Position numbers and translations under genes: made by a program
Assembly (NCBI GenBank): GCA_031835245.1
Contig: JAVKOQ010000316.1
Coordinates: 1-59,887, forward strand
Length of the DNA: 59,887 nt
Source: Balamuthia mandrillaris
Taxonomy: Eukaryota; Discosea; Longamoebia; Balamuthiidae
Direction: 5' to 3'
In this document: piece by piece, positions 30,314-40,807 of the stretch
Layout: every line of letters starts with the position of its first letter
Position numbering within the stretch: the first letter of the stretch is position 1
Notes under the pieces: generated by a model
The model's input: only the letters and a program-made list of their open reading frames with translations
Told to the model about the DNA's origin: nothing
The model's database searches: none

Positions 30314-31722
30314 GCGCGCGCACTCTCTCTCTCGCTCACGCAAATTTTATAACATTTCATCTTATTTCAGCTGCTTGGGTTAGCCATTTACAACGGCGTC
30401 ATTCTTGATATACACTTTCCTATGGTCATTTATAAGAAGCTTTTGGGCAAAGAACCCACTTTTGAGGATTTGTGCGCTTTCGATCCTGTACGATCTTGCT
30501 ATTTCTCTTCTCTTTTAATGTTTTTTACATGTTCTGATTTGTTGAGCTTTGTTTGTCATGATAGGATCTTGGAAATGGACTTAAACAAATGCTAAATGAT
30601 AACGAAAGTGTCCTCGAAGATGTTTATTGCAGCACTTTTGAGGTATTTGTCTTTTATTGTCTCAGTATTTTGTTTTGTTTTGAAACTTACATCACAATAA
30701 CAGGTCGACCATGAAATTTATGGAGAGCGACAAACAGTTGAACTGAAGCCCAACGGAGCTGAAATAGAAGTCACGCAAGAAAACAAACAAGGTACGTTCA
30801 CACAACCAAAGATTTGTTCTTCGGTTAAACTCTTTTCCACCTATGCTGCTTTCTCACTTTTTGTTCTTCTTCTCCTTTTTTCGTCTTCTTTCTTCTACCA
30901 TAGAATATGTTGACTTGTATGTGAAACATTTGTTGGTAGACTCGCTTAGGTTTCAGTTTGATGCATTCTACGAAGGATTTCACAGCATTTGTAACGGACA
31001 AGTTATTAAAGTAAGATATCTTATTTTTTTTCCTACTATTATCACTTTGCTCATTTTCTTTTTGTAGTTATGTAGGCCAGAAGAACTAGAACAGCTTATT
31101 TGCGGGTGTTCTGAGTTAGACTTTAACGGGTTAGAAAAATCTACCATTTATTTGCATGGCTTCTACCCTGACCACCCGCTCATCATGTACTTATTTTCAT
31201 CTTGCTTCTCTCTTCTTTCCTCCTTTGCTCTTTCTTCTTGTATCCGTTCCTTCTTTCGAACAAGAAAGCCATTCTTCTCTCGTTCTCTTGTCCTCTGCTG
31301 CTCTGTCTCTCTCAAATTATTAACTTGCTCTTTTGTTTTTATTTTCCGTCTTTCACACAAAAAAGTGCGTTTTGGGAGATAGTGCATAACTATTCCATCG
31401 AACGGAAGAAACAACTGTTGGCATTCGTAACGGGCAGCGACAGAGTGCCCATCAAAGGGTTGGGTGGCATGCCTTTCATCATCCAACGCAACGGCCCTGA
31501 TTCTGATAGGTACTGTTTCTTATCATTTCTTTTCTTTTCTTTTTTTGAGCCTTACTGAATGCTGTTTCAAACAAACAAACAAACAAACACACAAAACACA
31601 GGCTGCCAACATCATTTACGTGCTTCAGTCGGTTGCTGCTGCCAGAGTACAGCAGCAAAGAGAAGCTGGCCAAGTACTTGACCGCCGCCGTGGAAAACAG
31701 TCGCGGCTTTGGTCTCTCCTAA
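27051..31722 (+). CDS. UBE3A: UBE3A-type HECT E3 ubiquitin ligase with AZUL zinc finger
   Basis: Transfers ubiquitin through a HECT cysteine. About 19 exons. The Ser-rich N-terminal exon is 27051-27472. The AZUL zinc finger ([22 protein letters not shown]) spans the next two exons and is the family hallmark. The middle part matches UBE3A ([21 protein letters not shown]). The HECT domain starts near 29950 ([20 protein letters not shown]) and includes [29 protein letters not shown] and [19 protein letters not shown]. The catalytic Cys is in LPTSFTCF, and the C-terminus [14 protein letters not shown]...GFGLS is intact. An acidic Glu/Lys tract is encoded near 29440-29515. Introns contain poly-T and (CT)n. 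Confidence 0.95.
27525..27617 (+). repeat. Intronic poly-T and (CT)n tract
   Basis: About 33 T followed by about 45 bp of CT dinucleotides inside the first UBE3A intron, on the sense strand. Confidence 0.95.
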
Positions 31723-31946
31723 AAGAAAAAAACAAACAACTACAAACCATTCAACATTCAACATTTTATGCACATTTGTTTTTTTTTTTTGTTGAAAAAA
31801 AAATTACCGTTTGTTTATTACTTGAAAAAATAAAATAAAATAATAAAAATGATGTTGATAAAATAAAAACCCAGCACAAAAATTGCACAACTTGCGAAAC
31901 GAATGAACGCAAATCGTGCACAGAAGGATAGTTTGCCGAAACAAAA
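31723..31946. other. Tandem intergenic spacer after UBE3A
   Basis: AT-rich spacer with AATAAAATAAAATAATAAAA near 31828-31848, which could act in 3' end formation of UBE3A. Nothing else is seen. Confidence 0.4.
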
Positions 31947-34900
31947 ATGGAAGAAGAAAGAAACGACAACAACAATGAGAAGAAGACGACGACGACGACG
32001 GAGGAGCAACAACGCAACAAACAAGACGCATCGGGGGAGAGCGGCGCGCAAGTGTTCACGGCCTCAGCCCCAGCCATACGGACGCGAGTCGTCGTCGTGG
32101 AGCCGACTACCGCTACCACAAAAGGGAGCGAGGGCGGGACGCCGTCCGCTTCGCTGGATGACGCCTCTGTCATTCTTCCTCCAAAGAAGAATCCTCCTCT
32201 GCAGTTAGAGCCCAGAGGTGCTGCTCTTCGCCGCATAGAGGTATTTTTTTCTTTCTTTTTTTTTGTAAAAAAAAATCCAAAAAATAACCCAAAAAAAAAA
32301 ACAATAACAAATAGAGAGCAAAACTCTATGCACGGTTGAGCAGCGAAGGTTCGGCGATGGACAAGCTCTCTCCTTCCAGAGCGTTGCAACATGTTCGACA
32401 ACAGGAGGAAGGAGAAGAAGAAGTAGGAGGAGGTGAAGAAGGAGGAGGAGGAGGAGGAGGAGAAACCTCAACGCCAGAAGAAGTCATCAAAGAACCGAAA
32501 GACAAGGAGAAAGAAACGGACGAAGAAGCCGAAACAGAAGAACAAACACAGGAAGAGGAAGCAGAAGAAAAAGGAGAAAGCAAAGAAAAGAGAAAGAGCG
32601 TGCCACCGCCGCCACCGCGTTATCCTTGGGAGGCGAGCTCCAAGGAGAAAGCCTTTCCTCTGCGCTCGCAATTGTCTTTCAACTTTGGTCATTATGCCGC
32701 CATTATTCCTCAGCTCACGAAGCAACAGCAAAAACACCAACAGCAAGAACCACAACAACACCAGCAAGAGTCCTCCCAACCAATGCCCAAGCATTATCCT
32801 TTTCCCAAACCAACGCAATAGATATCCCACCCCACGACCATAAACTTCCCACCCCACCGATAAAAATTCCACCCCTCAGGTAAAAGTCCCAACCTATTAG
32901 GGTGACATGAATTATGAGTAACTCTATCGTTACATTGCTACTGTGTTTCTCTTTGCTTGGCGAGAGGAATAACCGTTGTAAAAGAAACTGTCAGGAATTG
33001 AAAGCATGCTGTATCCTTTGTCAACGGTTATTCCTCTCACCATTCTTGCCCGCCATACTTTTCTTTTTGTTCCCGCCTTTTTTTTTCAATAACGTTACCG
33101 TTACTTTTTCTTGGGTTGTAACAAGGTCTTCTTCTTTAACTTTTTTCTTTCAACTAGAAACAGCTACACACAACCATCACACACCTTTTTTGTTTGTTTG
33201 GCTTTTTGTTTTTTCCTTTTTTTTTTTCACATTATGGAAGCGAAGAAAAAAAGATTTGCCGAGATTTACGGGTGGATTTTTGAACGAAAGGTTCCATTGC
33301 AGCAGCTTTCACGGTTGTACAATGGTGGAGAGGATGCTCCGACCTTTTATCGAGTCCAATGGAGATCAACTCGTGGGCTTACAAAGCGAACAGGAGTGAA
33401 GGTGCTTAGTAATCCGCGGACCACCCTTGAAGGAGTGAAAGTGTTGGTGGCGCCTAAAGTCAAGAAGGTGAAGAATGGGGTCCTTGAGGTTGCACTCAGC
33501 GAGAATCTTCACTGCTCTGGCGGCTTTGCCTGTGCTCCTCCTGCAAGAGGAAAGAAGAACAAAAAACTAAAGGACTGTGAAGTACAAAGCCGTTGGGTGG
33601 TGTTTAGAGATGAGCTAAACACTGCCTACATCTACATCCAGAAGGAAGCCCAAAGCCACGGACCTGGGTTTTGCGCGCCTTCCGCTTTGCCTATGCCACC
33701 TGCGCTTCGGCAGTGGCTCCGCCAGATGGATGGGCAAGGAACAAAAGAAGACGGAATGAATGGGAGAGGAGGAGCAATGACGGCGCACGAGCTGCAACGA
33801 ATGTTGCTGGGGGGCGCTTGTGAGCTGGTCAAGGATGCTCGGGATGAACCCACTGTGCAGGAGATTGCCACTGTAATCCACAACGGAAGGAAAAAACTGC
33901 GAATCGGCAAGAAAGGGCAAACCAGAGCAGAAGCCCTCCAAGAGGCCTTGAATCGGCCAGAACTGGCTTCTACTATCCTTTTCCCACCTTTGGAGAGCCG
34001 TGAAACGTACATCCTTGATCGCACGGCGGCCCGTCGGCCATGGATGATTTTTCTGATCGCGCCTTATGCAGTCACTGTGCTTCAGCGATGGGGTAAGGAT
34101 GTAGTCGGCCTGGACAGCATCTACAAGCTATCCAAGTCACATCACCCCGTTTGGGCACTGGTGGTGCTAGATGACTTGGGACGGAGCTGGCCTGTTGCCT
34201 TCGCTGTTGCTAGCAAGGAACGAGCAGCAGTTGTGCGCTTTTTCCTTTCGTCTGTTCGTCACTTTTTTGAGACACAGACGACAACGATCTACTCCCCAAA
34301 ACCTACGTGGCAACCCTTCGTAATGATCGACAAAGACAAGGTGGAGCGTAACGGGGCGACAAGTGCTGGCTTTCAGGTGGTGTTGTGTGACTTTCATGCA
34401 CAACAACTGTGGAGAAAAAAAGTTGCGCAGTATGGTTTGTTCTCTCTCTTTCATGCATCTGCTCTCTCCCTCTCGTTGTTGCTCATACAAGTAGAAACTA
34501 ACAATAATACCAAACAACAAGGGAAGGATGATGGAAGTGTATTGGGTTTGTTAAAAAGACTGCAACATGCCATGACAGAAGATGCAGAGGAAGAACCAAC
34601 AAAAGTGTTGAAGAACTATTGCCAAAAAAAGAGGATTACCCGTTTTTGGCAGTACTTTGACAAGAACTGGCTTTCTCCTCCATGGGCATCAACGTGGAAA
34701 AGCATTGATCGTCCTGGGTACCGAGAGGGCTTGTGGAATACCAACAATGCAACAGAGACGATCTTTCGTAGCATTCTTCGTGATTTCCACTGCAAAGGCA
34801 CCAAAGGGGATCACAACTTGGTCTTAACGCTAGCAGACAATGTGTTTCGCCGCTACAATGTGGAGCTCAACCGCATCGATGTACTACAGCAACGCCCAAG

Positions 34901-37900
34901 CCTTGGGGTTTGCCGGCTTTGGAGGAGATATCAAGAGGGATTGCGGCTGGCACAGCACCAACAGAGTGAGAAACAGAAAGAAAAAGAAGAAATAGAGAAT
35001 GGCAGCAAAAACGATGACAACAACAACGACAGAGAGGAAAAAGAGGTAGAAGAAGGATTGAACGCACATTTTGTAGAGCTTGCTGACGGCGTTTTCAAAT
35101 GGAATGAGTACGCCGTGACTATAGAATTGCCTTCATGCACCTGTCCTTACTTTCGGTATTATGGTAGGAGGTGCAAACACGTTTTTGGACTTGCTGCTCA
35201 TCTACAGAAAACATTTTCAGATCAGAACCTTTTAGAGCTTGGGCTGAAAAGACAAACAAGACGCACCAACAGCAGCACCTCACAAGTGGCAAGAATAGTT
35301 GAAGATGACATCGTTGAAGCAGATGATACTGACTCCCTGGCGCAACGTGTAGCGCCTGTTACCCTTGATGATGAAGATGTGGAAGGAGAGGAGGGAGATG
35401 AACAGGACGAGGAACAGCAGGCGCTGCTACTGTTGGAGGAGCCATCGATGGATGAACTTGGTGAGGACGACGGCGGAGATCTTGAGGAAGAAACTTCTGA
35501 AGGAGAAGAACACAACAATAAGAAAGAAGAGAAGGAGGAGAAGGAGGAGAAGGAGGAGGAGAAGGAAAAGGAGAAAGACAAACTGAATGCAAACAAAAAT
35601 CAAGGAACAAAGCATCAACATCCAGTGGAGCCAAAAATCGAGTACTCTAGCAAGGAAGAAGCAGAACAAGCAATCGCATATGCTACAGGGAAGTCATCAC
35701 CTGGGAGGCCGCGCAATACAACAAAGCGGCCGAAAGTAGCAACCAACCTGCGACTCACAGAAGAATGTTTGCTTGAATTAAGTTAGTATCTCTTTTTTTT
35801 AAACAAAATCTCTCCCTCCTTTCCTACTTTTAGCTAACACCTCACACAAACACCAGAAACCGAACGTACCTTTCAATCAAATTTAACAAAACCTGAAACA
35901 ACAAAGAAAAAGGCAGCGGCGGTGGCGGCGGCTGCACCAAAAAAACAACAAAATCAAAAAACAAAAACGCAAAGTGGTATGTTTGTCACTTTTTGTATCA
36001 AGCAGATTCTTTTTCTGAAGTTGATGTTTGTCATTTTTGAAGAGTGCAAAGCAAAGCGTACCTCTCAATGGCAAAAGAACTGTAAAACGGAAGAGATCTA
36101 TGGCGTCGCACCCGTGGTGAACTACCAGGATCCCCGAGTGGACAAAAGGAAGCCTCTCTCTCCAAAACGACAACTGAAGCCCAACCCACGGTACCAGAAA
36201 ACACAGGTCGTGAAGCTCCTCTCTCCTCAAAAAAAGAACAGAACGAAGAAAAGGTGCCCAGCGTGACAAAGAAAAGACTGGCCAAAAGAACAAAACGAAA
36301 AAAAAAAGCCCCCTAAAAAATAAATTTTTGATTTTTCTGATCCCTTTTCTCCACTCTCTAAAATAATGGCCAGCGCACGCTTTGGTGGCAAAATAGCACA
36401 AAAATAATAGGTTGTTATAAATAAATATTAGGGTGGGTAAATTACCTGAGGGGTGGGACGTTTACCGAAGGGGTGGGACTTTTAGCGTTGTGGGGTGGGA
36501 CGTTTACCCGATTCGCCAAACCAACTCATGGCTACAAGAACACAGGTACGTTTCTTGTGTTCCTCCGTTCGTCCGCTCCATCGTTTCTTTGTTTATTTCT
36601 TTGTTATCGTTTCTGCGTTCCTCCTTTATCAATCTTTAATCCTCTGTCTTCTATATTGTTTCTTGGTTTCCTCCCTGAATTCGATTACCCTCCTTTACAA
36701 TGGTGGAATGCATCACAGGAACCCTTATTGTGACTCGCTCCGCACGAAAGAAAGCAAAGAAAGAACAACAAAACCTAACCACACAACGAAACGAACTGCT
36801 AGCTGCCATCCGAGGCTTCAAAAAGACAAGATTGAACCAACTTCAAAATGCTACTCCTCCTCGTTCTTCTTCTCCTTCAAAACCTACCAGAAGAAAGAAA
36901 GGCTCACAAACGACTGTACTTCCTCCACCTCCACCCGTTCTTCCCGGAGTGGACATGATTAGTGCTATTTCTTTGGCCACGAGAGAGGAAATGTTGGCCG
37001 CCATCCGGGGCTTTCAAAAAACCAAACTCAACAAAACAAACAGTAGTTCAGAACTGGAAGATGAACAACATAAGGAGAAAGAAAAAGAGGAGGTAAGAAA
37101 GACAGACGAGCGAACTTCGCCGCAACGAACGTTTGTGGATCCTGTTTTGGAACGAGTACACAGGCGTACTTTTTCCTATGAAAGAGTTTCAATGAAGGCA
37201 GAAAGTGAAGAAGATGACGGAACAATGTTCAACGTGAAAACAAATACAGCCCAAAACGAACAGAGAGTTCGAAGTTGGGTAGGAAGCAAGAAAAGTTTTG
37301 AAGAAGAGAGTGCGTCTGAAGACGAAGATGAGGATAGCGGCGATAGCCTCACAATAAGTGATGAAGAGGAGAAGGAAGAACTAACAAAGACGGCACCAAG
37401 AGGGGCACAACAGAACAACTACACCAAAGGAAAAGAAATCGAAGAAATAGAAGAAGACCAGCTACCTCTATCCAAGTGGAAGATCCGTTTAGCACGCAGA
37501 GCATCCATGTTAGATGATCAAAACTCCTCTCCCGCCACAAAACGTAAGAACGTGATGAGCTGGCGACTGTCCCTGCAATCCCACAAACTTAAAGAGGAGC
37601 GAAAGCTCCGACGCCACGAGAAGAGACGCAACCGAGAGAGAAAAGAAGCCAAGCGAGTACTTCCCGACGCCAAGTACGTCTGTCGGCGATGCGGCAGGCT
37701 CCTCTTCGAGGGAGAGGCTGTGGTGGACATTAAGTCCATTTGGCAGTTGGAAGACTTTGAAGCGGATTGTTTTGTGGTAAAGAGGATTCACAACTTGCAT
37801 GAGCTGAGAAGATATGACGTGCACCTTCATCAAGGGTGGTATTGTTGTGGATTTATCGTGATGAGAATGACGGTGGATAAGTATGGAACGGGAAGACACT

Positions 37901-37958
37901 TTTTGGTGTATTGCGATGACGTTTTGAAGGACTATCAGTATGCCCAGGTCAGTTTATC

Positions 37959-37997
<39 letters not shown>

Positions 37998-38818
37998 TCC
38001 CTCTCTCCCTCTCTCTCCCTCAACTTTATTACACGGCGGTAACATTCTCTATTAAAGAAACACAAGAATCCATATGTGCCAATAAGTTTGGGACAGGCAA
38101 ACTATAGTCGAATGTCAGGCAGCGCAGTTCAAAATCGGTTGCTCTGCATTCTGTTCATGGCTCGTTGGAGTCCTCCTTGCAGGTCTGGCCTCTCCATTAC
38201 CCTTCTTCTCTTTTGCTCTCTCTTTCTCGCTTTGACTTTTAAAATAGGTGGATGGAACATTTATTTACAGAAATAGTGGAGAGCGAAGCTCTCAAATCAG
38301 CACTTGAGAGAGAGCTTCAAAAGGACGCCAGCCAACGACCACAACAACCGAACAACAACAAAGTTTCCTCATCAACAACAAAAACAGAACCTGGTATTCA
38401 AGAACAAGAAGAGGAAGGATCCACGTCATCCATCCATTTGTCAAGCCGAATGCAACTTTGCTGCTTCACTGTAGATATCGACATTGAAGTGGAGTTCTTT
38501 GAGGAGTGGAACAATCGCGGCGTCCCTTTCGTGGTCTTCTACTATAACGGCCGACAGGTGGTGCTAAGACCGTCCGATCATCATCTCTCCTCTTCCTCTT
38601 CTTTTACAAACTACTTCCTCTCTCCCTCCTCCTCCTCTTCCTCTCCTTCCACCGCATCCTCTTCTTCGCCTTTTCCAACTGCCGCCAACACGAAAGCAAA
38701 GTTTCAAGTGACGGATGGCGGGGTGGTTGGCGCGCTGAAGCGTTCCACGATGGGCAAGATCGTGAACATGGCTCAAGCCAGGCTGCTTAAGAGAGGCGAA
38801 TACACCGTTTATATTTGA
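31947..38818 (+). CDS. Tandem-WH2, Cys-rich and thioredoxin-like domain protein, interrupted by MULE copy 2
   Basis: Exons 31947-32240, 32315-36545 (with the element at 32815-36516 plus one target copy inside), 36719-37947, 38058-38182, 38248-38818. Excluding the element and one 9-bp copy, the exons sum to 2739 nt, one open frame of 912 aa; as it stands the frame stops at the element's first bases. Order: acidic and Pro-rich N-terminal region; WH2 actin-binding motifs at about 295-315 (RNELLAAIRGFKKTRLNQL) and 360-379 (REEMLAAIRGFQKTKLNK); a domain with YVCRRCG...GWYCCGFIV that may bind zinc (resembling Mss4-like or RIG-I C-terminal folds, weakly); a thioredoxin-like domain with FMARWSPPCRWM (Ser for the first Cys) and GVPFVVFYYNGRQV. 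Probably an actin-associated scaffold; function unproven. Confidence 0.82.
32815..32905. repeat. MULE copy 2 left terminal repeat
   Basis: Array of four related motifs: GATATCCCACCCC, ATAAACTTCCCACCCC, GATAAAAATTCCACCCC, GGTAAAAGTCCCAACC, each about 20-22 bp after the last. It is diverged from the opposite end but with the same phasing. Confidence 0.85.
32962..33038. repeat. Subterminal perfect inverted repeat of MULE copy 2
   Basis: GAGAGGAATAACCGTTG at 32962-32978 and its exact reverse complement at 33022-33038, 43 bp apart, upstream of the transposase start. Could form a 17-bp stem in DNA or in the transcript leader. Confidence 0.85.
33234..35786 (+). CDS. MULE transposase, copy 2
   Basis: 850-aa transposase, same length as copy 1, no internal stop. 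It keeps the candidate catalytic residues (Asp in GLDSIYKL, Asp in VMIDKDKV, CDFH, Glu in NNATETIF) and the SWIM finger (CTCPYF...RRCKHVF). About a dozen substitutions separate it from copy 1, for example Pro63Thr, Val146Phe, Val205Glu, Pro304His, Gln312Leu, His360Gln, Asp627Ala and Pro636Thr (copy 1 to copy 2), plus two compensating in-frame indels in acidic runs. Neither copy shows an obviously lost catalytic residue, so either could be active. Confidence 0.94.
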   Translation: MEAKKKRFAEIYGWIFERKVPLQQLSRLYNGGEDAPTFYRVQWRSTRGLTKRTGVKVLSNPRTTLEGVKVLVAPKVKKVKNGVLEVALSENLHCSGGFACAPPARGKKNKKLKDCEVQSRWVVFRDELNTAYIYIQKEAQSHGPGFCAPSALPMPPALRQWLRQMDGQGTKEDGMNGRGGAMTAHELQRMLLGGACELVKDARDEPTVQEIATVIHNGRKKLRIGKKGQTRAEALQEALNRPELASTILFPPLESRETYILDRTAARRPWMIFLIAPYAVTVLQRWGKDVVGLDSIYKLSKSHHPVWALVVLDDLGRSWPVAFAVASKERAAVVRFFLSSVRHFFETQTTTIYSPKPTWQPFVMIDKDKVERNGATSAGFQVVLCDFHAQQLWRKKVAQYGLFSLFHASALSLSLLLIQVETNNNTKQQGKDDGSVLGLLKRLQHAMTEDAEEEPTKVLKNYCQKKRITRFWQYFDKNWLSPPWASTWKSIDRPGYREGLWNTNNATETIFRSILRDFHCKGTKGDHNLVLTLADNVFRRYNVELNRIDVLQQRPSLGVCRLWRRYQEGLRLAQHQQSEKQKEKEEIENGSKNDDNNNDREEKEVEEGLNAHFVELADGVFKWNEYAVTIELPSCTCPYFRYYGRRCKHVFGLAAHLQKTFSDQNLLELGLKRQTRRTNSSTSQVARIVEDDIVEADDTDSLAQRVAPVTLDDEDVEGEEGDEQDEEQQALLLLEEPSMDELGEDDGGDLEEETSEGEEHNNKKEEKEEKEEKEEEKEKEKDKLNANKNQGTKHQHPVEPKIEYSSKEEAEQAIAYATGKSSPGRPRNTTKRPKVATNLRLTEECLLELS
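35922..36266 (+). CDS. Downstream reading frame of MULE copy 2 (possible C-terminal exon)
   Basis: Counterpart of the frame at 13127-13573. It keeps the shared Lys/Gln-rich start and PVVNYQDPRVDKRKPLSPKR but ends earlier because an A run near 36229-36236 is one base shorter than in copy 1. Function unknown; may be a spliced tail of the transposase. Confidence 0.35.
   Translation: MAAAAPKKQQNQKTKTQSGMFVTFCIKQILFLKLMFVIFEECKAKRTSQWQKNCKTEEIYGVAPVVNYQDPRVDKRKPLSPKRQLKPNPRYQKTQVVKLLSPQKKNRTKKRCPA
36429..36516. repeat. MULE copy 2 right terminal repeat
   Basis: Inverted array with GGGGTGGGACGTTTACC as the core unit, repeated four times and identical over this end to the matching end of copy 1 (12977-13063). 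Confidence 0.85.
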
Positions 38819-38892
38819 GGAATGGACAAAAACAACAAAGCATCAACAAAAAACGAAAGGTTCGTTCTTTTTTCTTTTTACTTCATTATTTT

Positions 38893-39315
38893 TCACTCCA
38901 GCTTGTTTTTCTGCTCCTCAAAGTGTTTTAACCAATCCTTCTCAGCGGAAGGCCTGTCCTTTTCCGTTTGGGTGCCCTCCCTCTCACGGATCAGGCGAGC
39001 GTCGGTGCGCGAGATGTTCTCCTCGGCAAAGTCATCCCCCTTCTTGCCCACCATCTTCTTGTTGGGGTTCTTGAACATGGGGTGCTCCATGCTCCTGTCC
39101 TTGTCTGTGATGGGTTGGCCGAGTTCCTCTTTCTCGCTGACGGTGTCTGCTTTGTGCTTCTTCTCAGGCTTCTTGTCCTCGTCTTTTTCCCAAGCGTCCC
39201 TGAATTGGCGTGAGGAAGAGGAGGGGTGGAAGGAACGATGAGGACGAACGGCGGGAAGAAGCGTGGATGTGAGAGGGGCGCTCCTTGGATTTTTTGTCAA
39301 CCTTTGCAGCATCAT
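38893..39315 (-). CDS. Small basic protein, possibly mitochondrial
   Basis: Single-exon frame of 140 codons from ATG 39315. The first 38 residues are rich in Arg, Ser and Leu with no acid (MMLQRLTKNPRSAPLTSTLL), as in a mitochondrial presequence. The remainder is charged and Lys/Glu-rich, ending KDWLKHFEEQKNKLE. No family recognised. It is convergent with the WH2 gene and lies about 75 bp from its stop. Confidence 0.55.
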   Translation of the reverse strand: MMLQRLTKNPRSAPLTSTLLPAVRPHRSFHPSSSSRQFRDAWEKDEDKKPEKKHKADTVSEKEELGQPITDKDRSMEHPMFKNPNKKMVGKKGDDFAEENISRTDARLIREREGTQTEKDRPSAEKDWLKHFEEQKNKLE

Positions 39316-39662
39316 CTTTTCTTTTTTGGGAGTGTGTTTTTATTGCTTTTTGTTTCGCGTTTTTTTTTCTCTCTGTTCGAACAGAAAAGAAGCACCAACT
39401 TCTTTTGGTGCGGATGAAATTTTTAAATGGTAAAATCGGTGGAAAATTGGTGGAGGGAAACGGAGCAAATTGGTGGAAAATAGGGCGAAAGTAAGTTAGA
39501 CAGGAGAGAGGACCTGAGCATGGACGTGAGAGCGAAAATGAAATTTAAAGGGATGAGAGATAGGACACGAGCGAGGACAAGAGAGTGACTGATTTGAAAA
39601 GAAAAAAGAAGACAGCACACACACAACAAAGGGTCTGTTTTTTGTTTGTTGGGCTTTTCAGA
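39316..39662. other. Divergent intergenic spacer
   Basis: About 350 bp between outward-facing genes. It contains a short repeated motif (AATTGGTGGAAAA-like, three times near 39436-39482) and a CACACA run near 39617. No gene was seen. Confidence 0.4.
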
Positions 39663-40789
39663 GATGACTTCACGTGGCAGTGACTTTGTCGCCTTGGAGG
39701 TTATCATAACAGGTTCGCTTTATAAATAATCACCTTTTGTCAAAATGTTTTGAACCATCTTTCGTTTGCTTTGGGATCGATCCTCTGACCAAATCTCTCT
39801 TTCTATTCTTTTCTCTGTGTTTGGTTTGGTATGAAGTGGTGACAAACATATCGACCTGGCCGGGCGTTGTACTCTGTTGGAGACGAGAATGGTACTACGA
39901 GGTTGTCCTTGGCGCAGCTGCATTTCTTACTTCAGTGTAACTGTGTATTTCTTTGAGAGCTGCTTCTTCTTAAGTGCTCATCTCTTTTCCTCTCTTTTTC
40001 TTTATTTTTTTAAACAGATTTTATCATGTTGCTGACATCCATCATCGGCTTTACCCGCGTTATAAAGACTGGTATGTTTTTTCTTATTTATTTTCCTTTC
40101 ACTTTCTCTTTCGCCGTTTCTCTTTCTCTTGCTCTTGCTCTTGCTCTTTCTTTCTTTCTCTCTTTCTCTCTTTCTCTCTTTCTCTTTCTCATTTATCCTC
40201 TGCAATAAAGGTTAGGCATGACATCAGGCAATTGGCATCGCCTCGACAACATCTTTTGTATATTGTGTTTGAATAGCTTGGCATTCTTTCTATCGGGTTG
40301 GGAAGACCGTAAAAGCAAGGAGTTGTTTCGGTTTGTTATGCTCATGCTTTAAACAGGAGATAATACCTACCTAACAAGAACAGGTGAAACAAAAACAGGT
40401 GGGTTTTACTTTGCTGGACGCTATGGTGCCAAGAAAGAGGACCATGGGACGTGACTTTCACCCTCCTTCCCATAGCCACCTCCATAGTGTGCGTGATGCT
40501 CCGCCTCTTGCAGGAAAGGTTTCGCTCGATTCCCTCCTTTCACAAAGATAGGTTGCTTGCTGGTTGTTTGTTGATGTCGATCGCCTTTGTGTTCTTCGTT
40601 TTGGGGTTGGACGAGAGGAACGACTTTTTGAGGATCTACCACGGGCTGTGGCATATGTTGGGTGGATTGGCCATGTGGGCCTTCCTTTCAAGCAAGAAGG
40701 ACGTTCCATGTGTGCAGCATCATCACCAACCTCAGCAAATGGATGGGTATTATCCTCTGTATGTGAGCACAAAGGAACACCAACAGTAA
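39663..40789 (+). CDS. TMEM8/CREST-superfamily-like seven-helix membrane protein
   Basis: Exons about 39663-39711, 39837-39936, 40018-40071, 40211 to about 40335, and about 40401-40789. The hydrophobic protein carries the spaced His/Asp pattern of the CREST superfamily (alkaline ceramidase, PAQR, Per1, TMEM8): FYHVADIHH, WHRLDNIF and IYHGLWHMLGG on successive helices, which in relatives bind a catalytic metal. It is closest in pattern to the TMEM8/DUF3522 branch. A lipid hydrolase role is a guess from family. The fourth intron's boundaries are uncertain. Its end lies just before the FG-GAP remnant. Confidence 0.65.
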
Positions 40790-40807
40790 AAATATATACT
40801 TTTACAC

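Larger units (their letters stand above)
32815..36516 (+). mobile_element. Mutator-like (MULE) DNA transposon, copy 2, with 9-bp target duplication
   Basis: Complete element of 3,702 bp beginning GCAATAGATATCCC and ending ...TTTACCCGATTCGC. It is flanked by perfect CAAACCAAC at 32806-32814 and 36517-36525, the 9-bp duplication typical of MULEs. It carries an intact 850-codon transposase and iterated termini. It lies in an exon of the WH2 gene in the same orientation. By eye it differs from copy 1 at roughly two dozen positions over 3.7 kb. Confidence 0.96.
32806..36525. repeat. 9-bp target site duplication flanking MULE copy 2
   Basis: CAAACCAAC at 32806-32814 and again at 36517-36525, immediately outside the element on both sides. 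Joining the outer flanks across one copy restores the host reading frame (Lys-Pro-Thr-His-Gly-Tyr) up to a normal donor. Confidence 0.93.

Noticed and set aside
37670-37900. Firm assignment of the Cys-rich region to the RIG-I C-terminal domain
   Set aside because: The first C-x2-C and general pattern are similar, but the second cysteine pair is not spaced as required; left as a possible zinc fold only.
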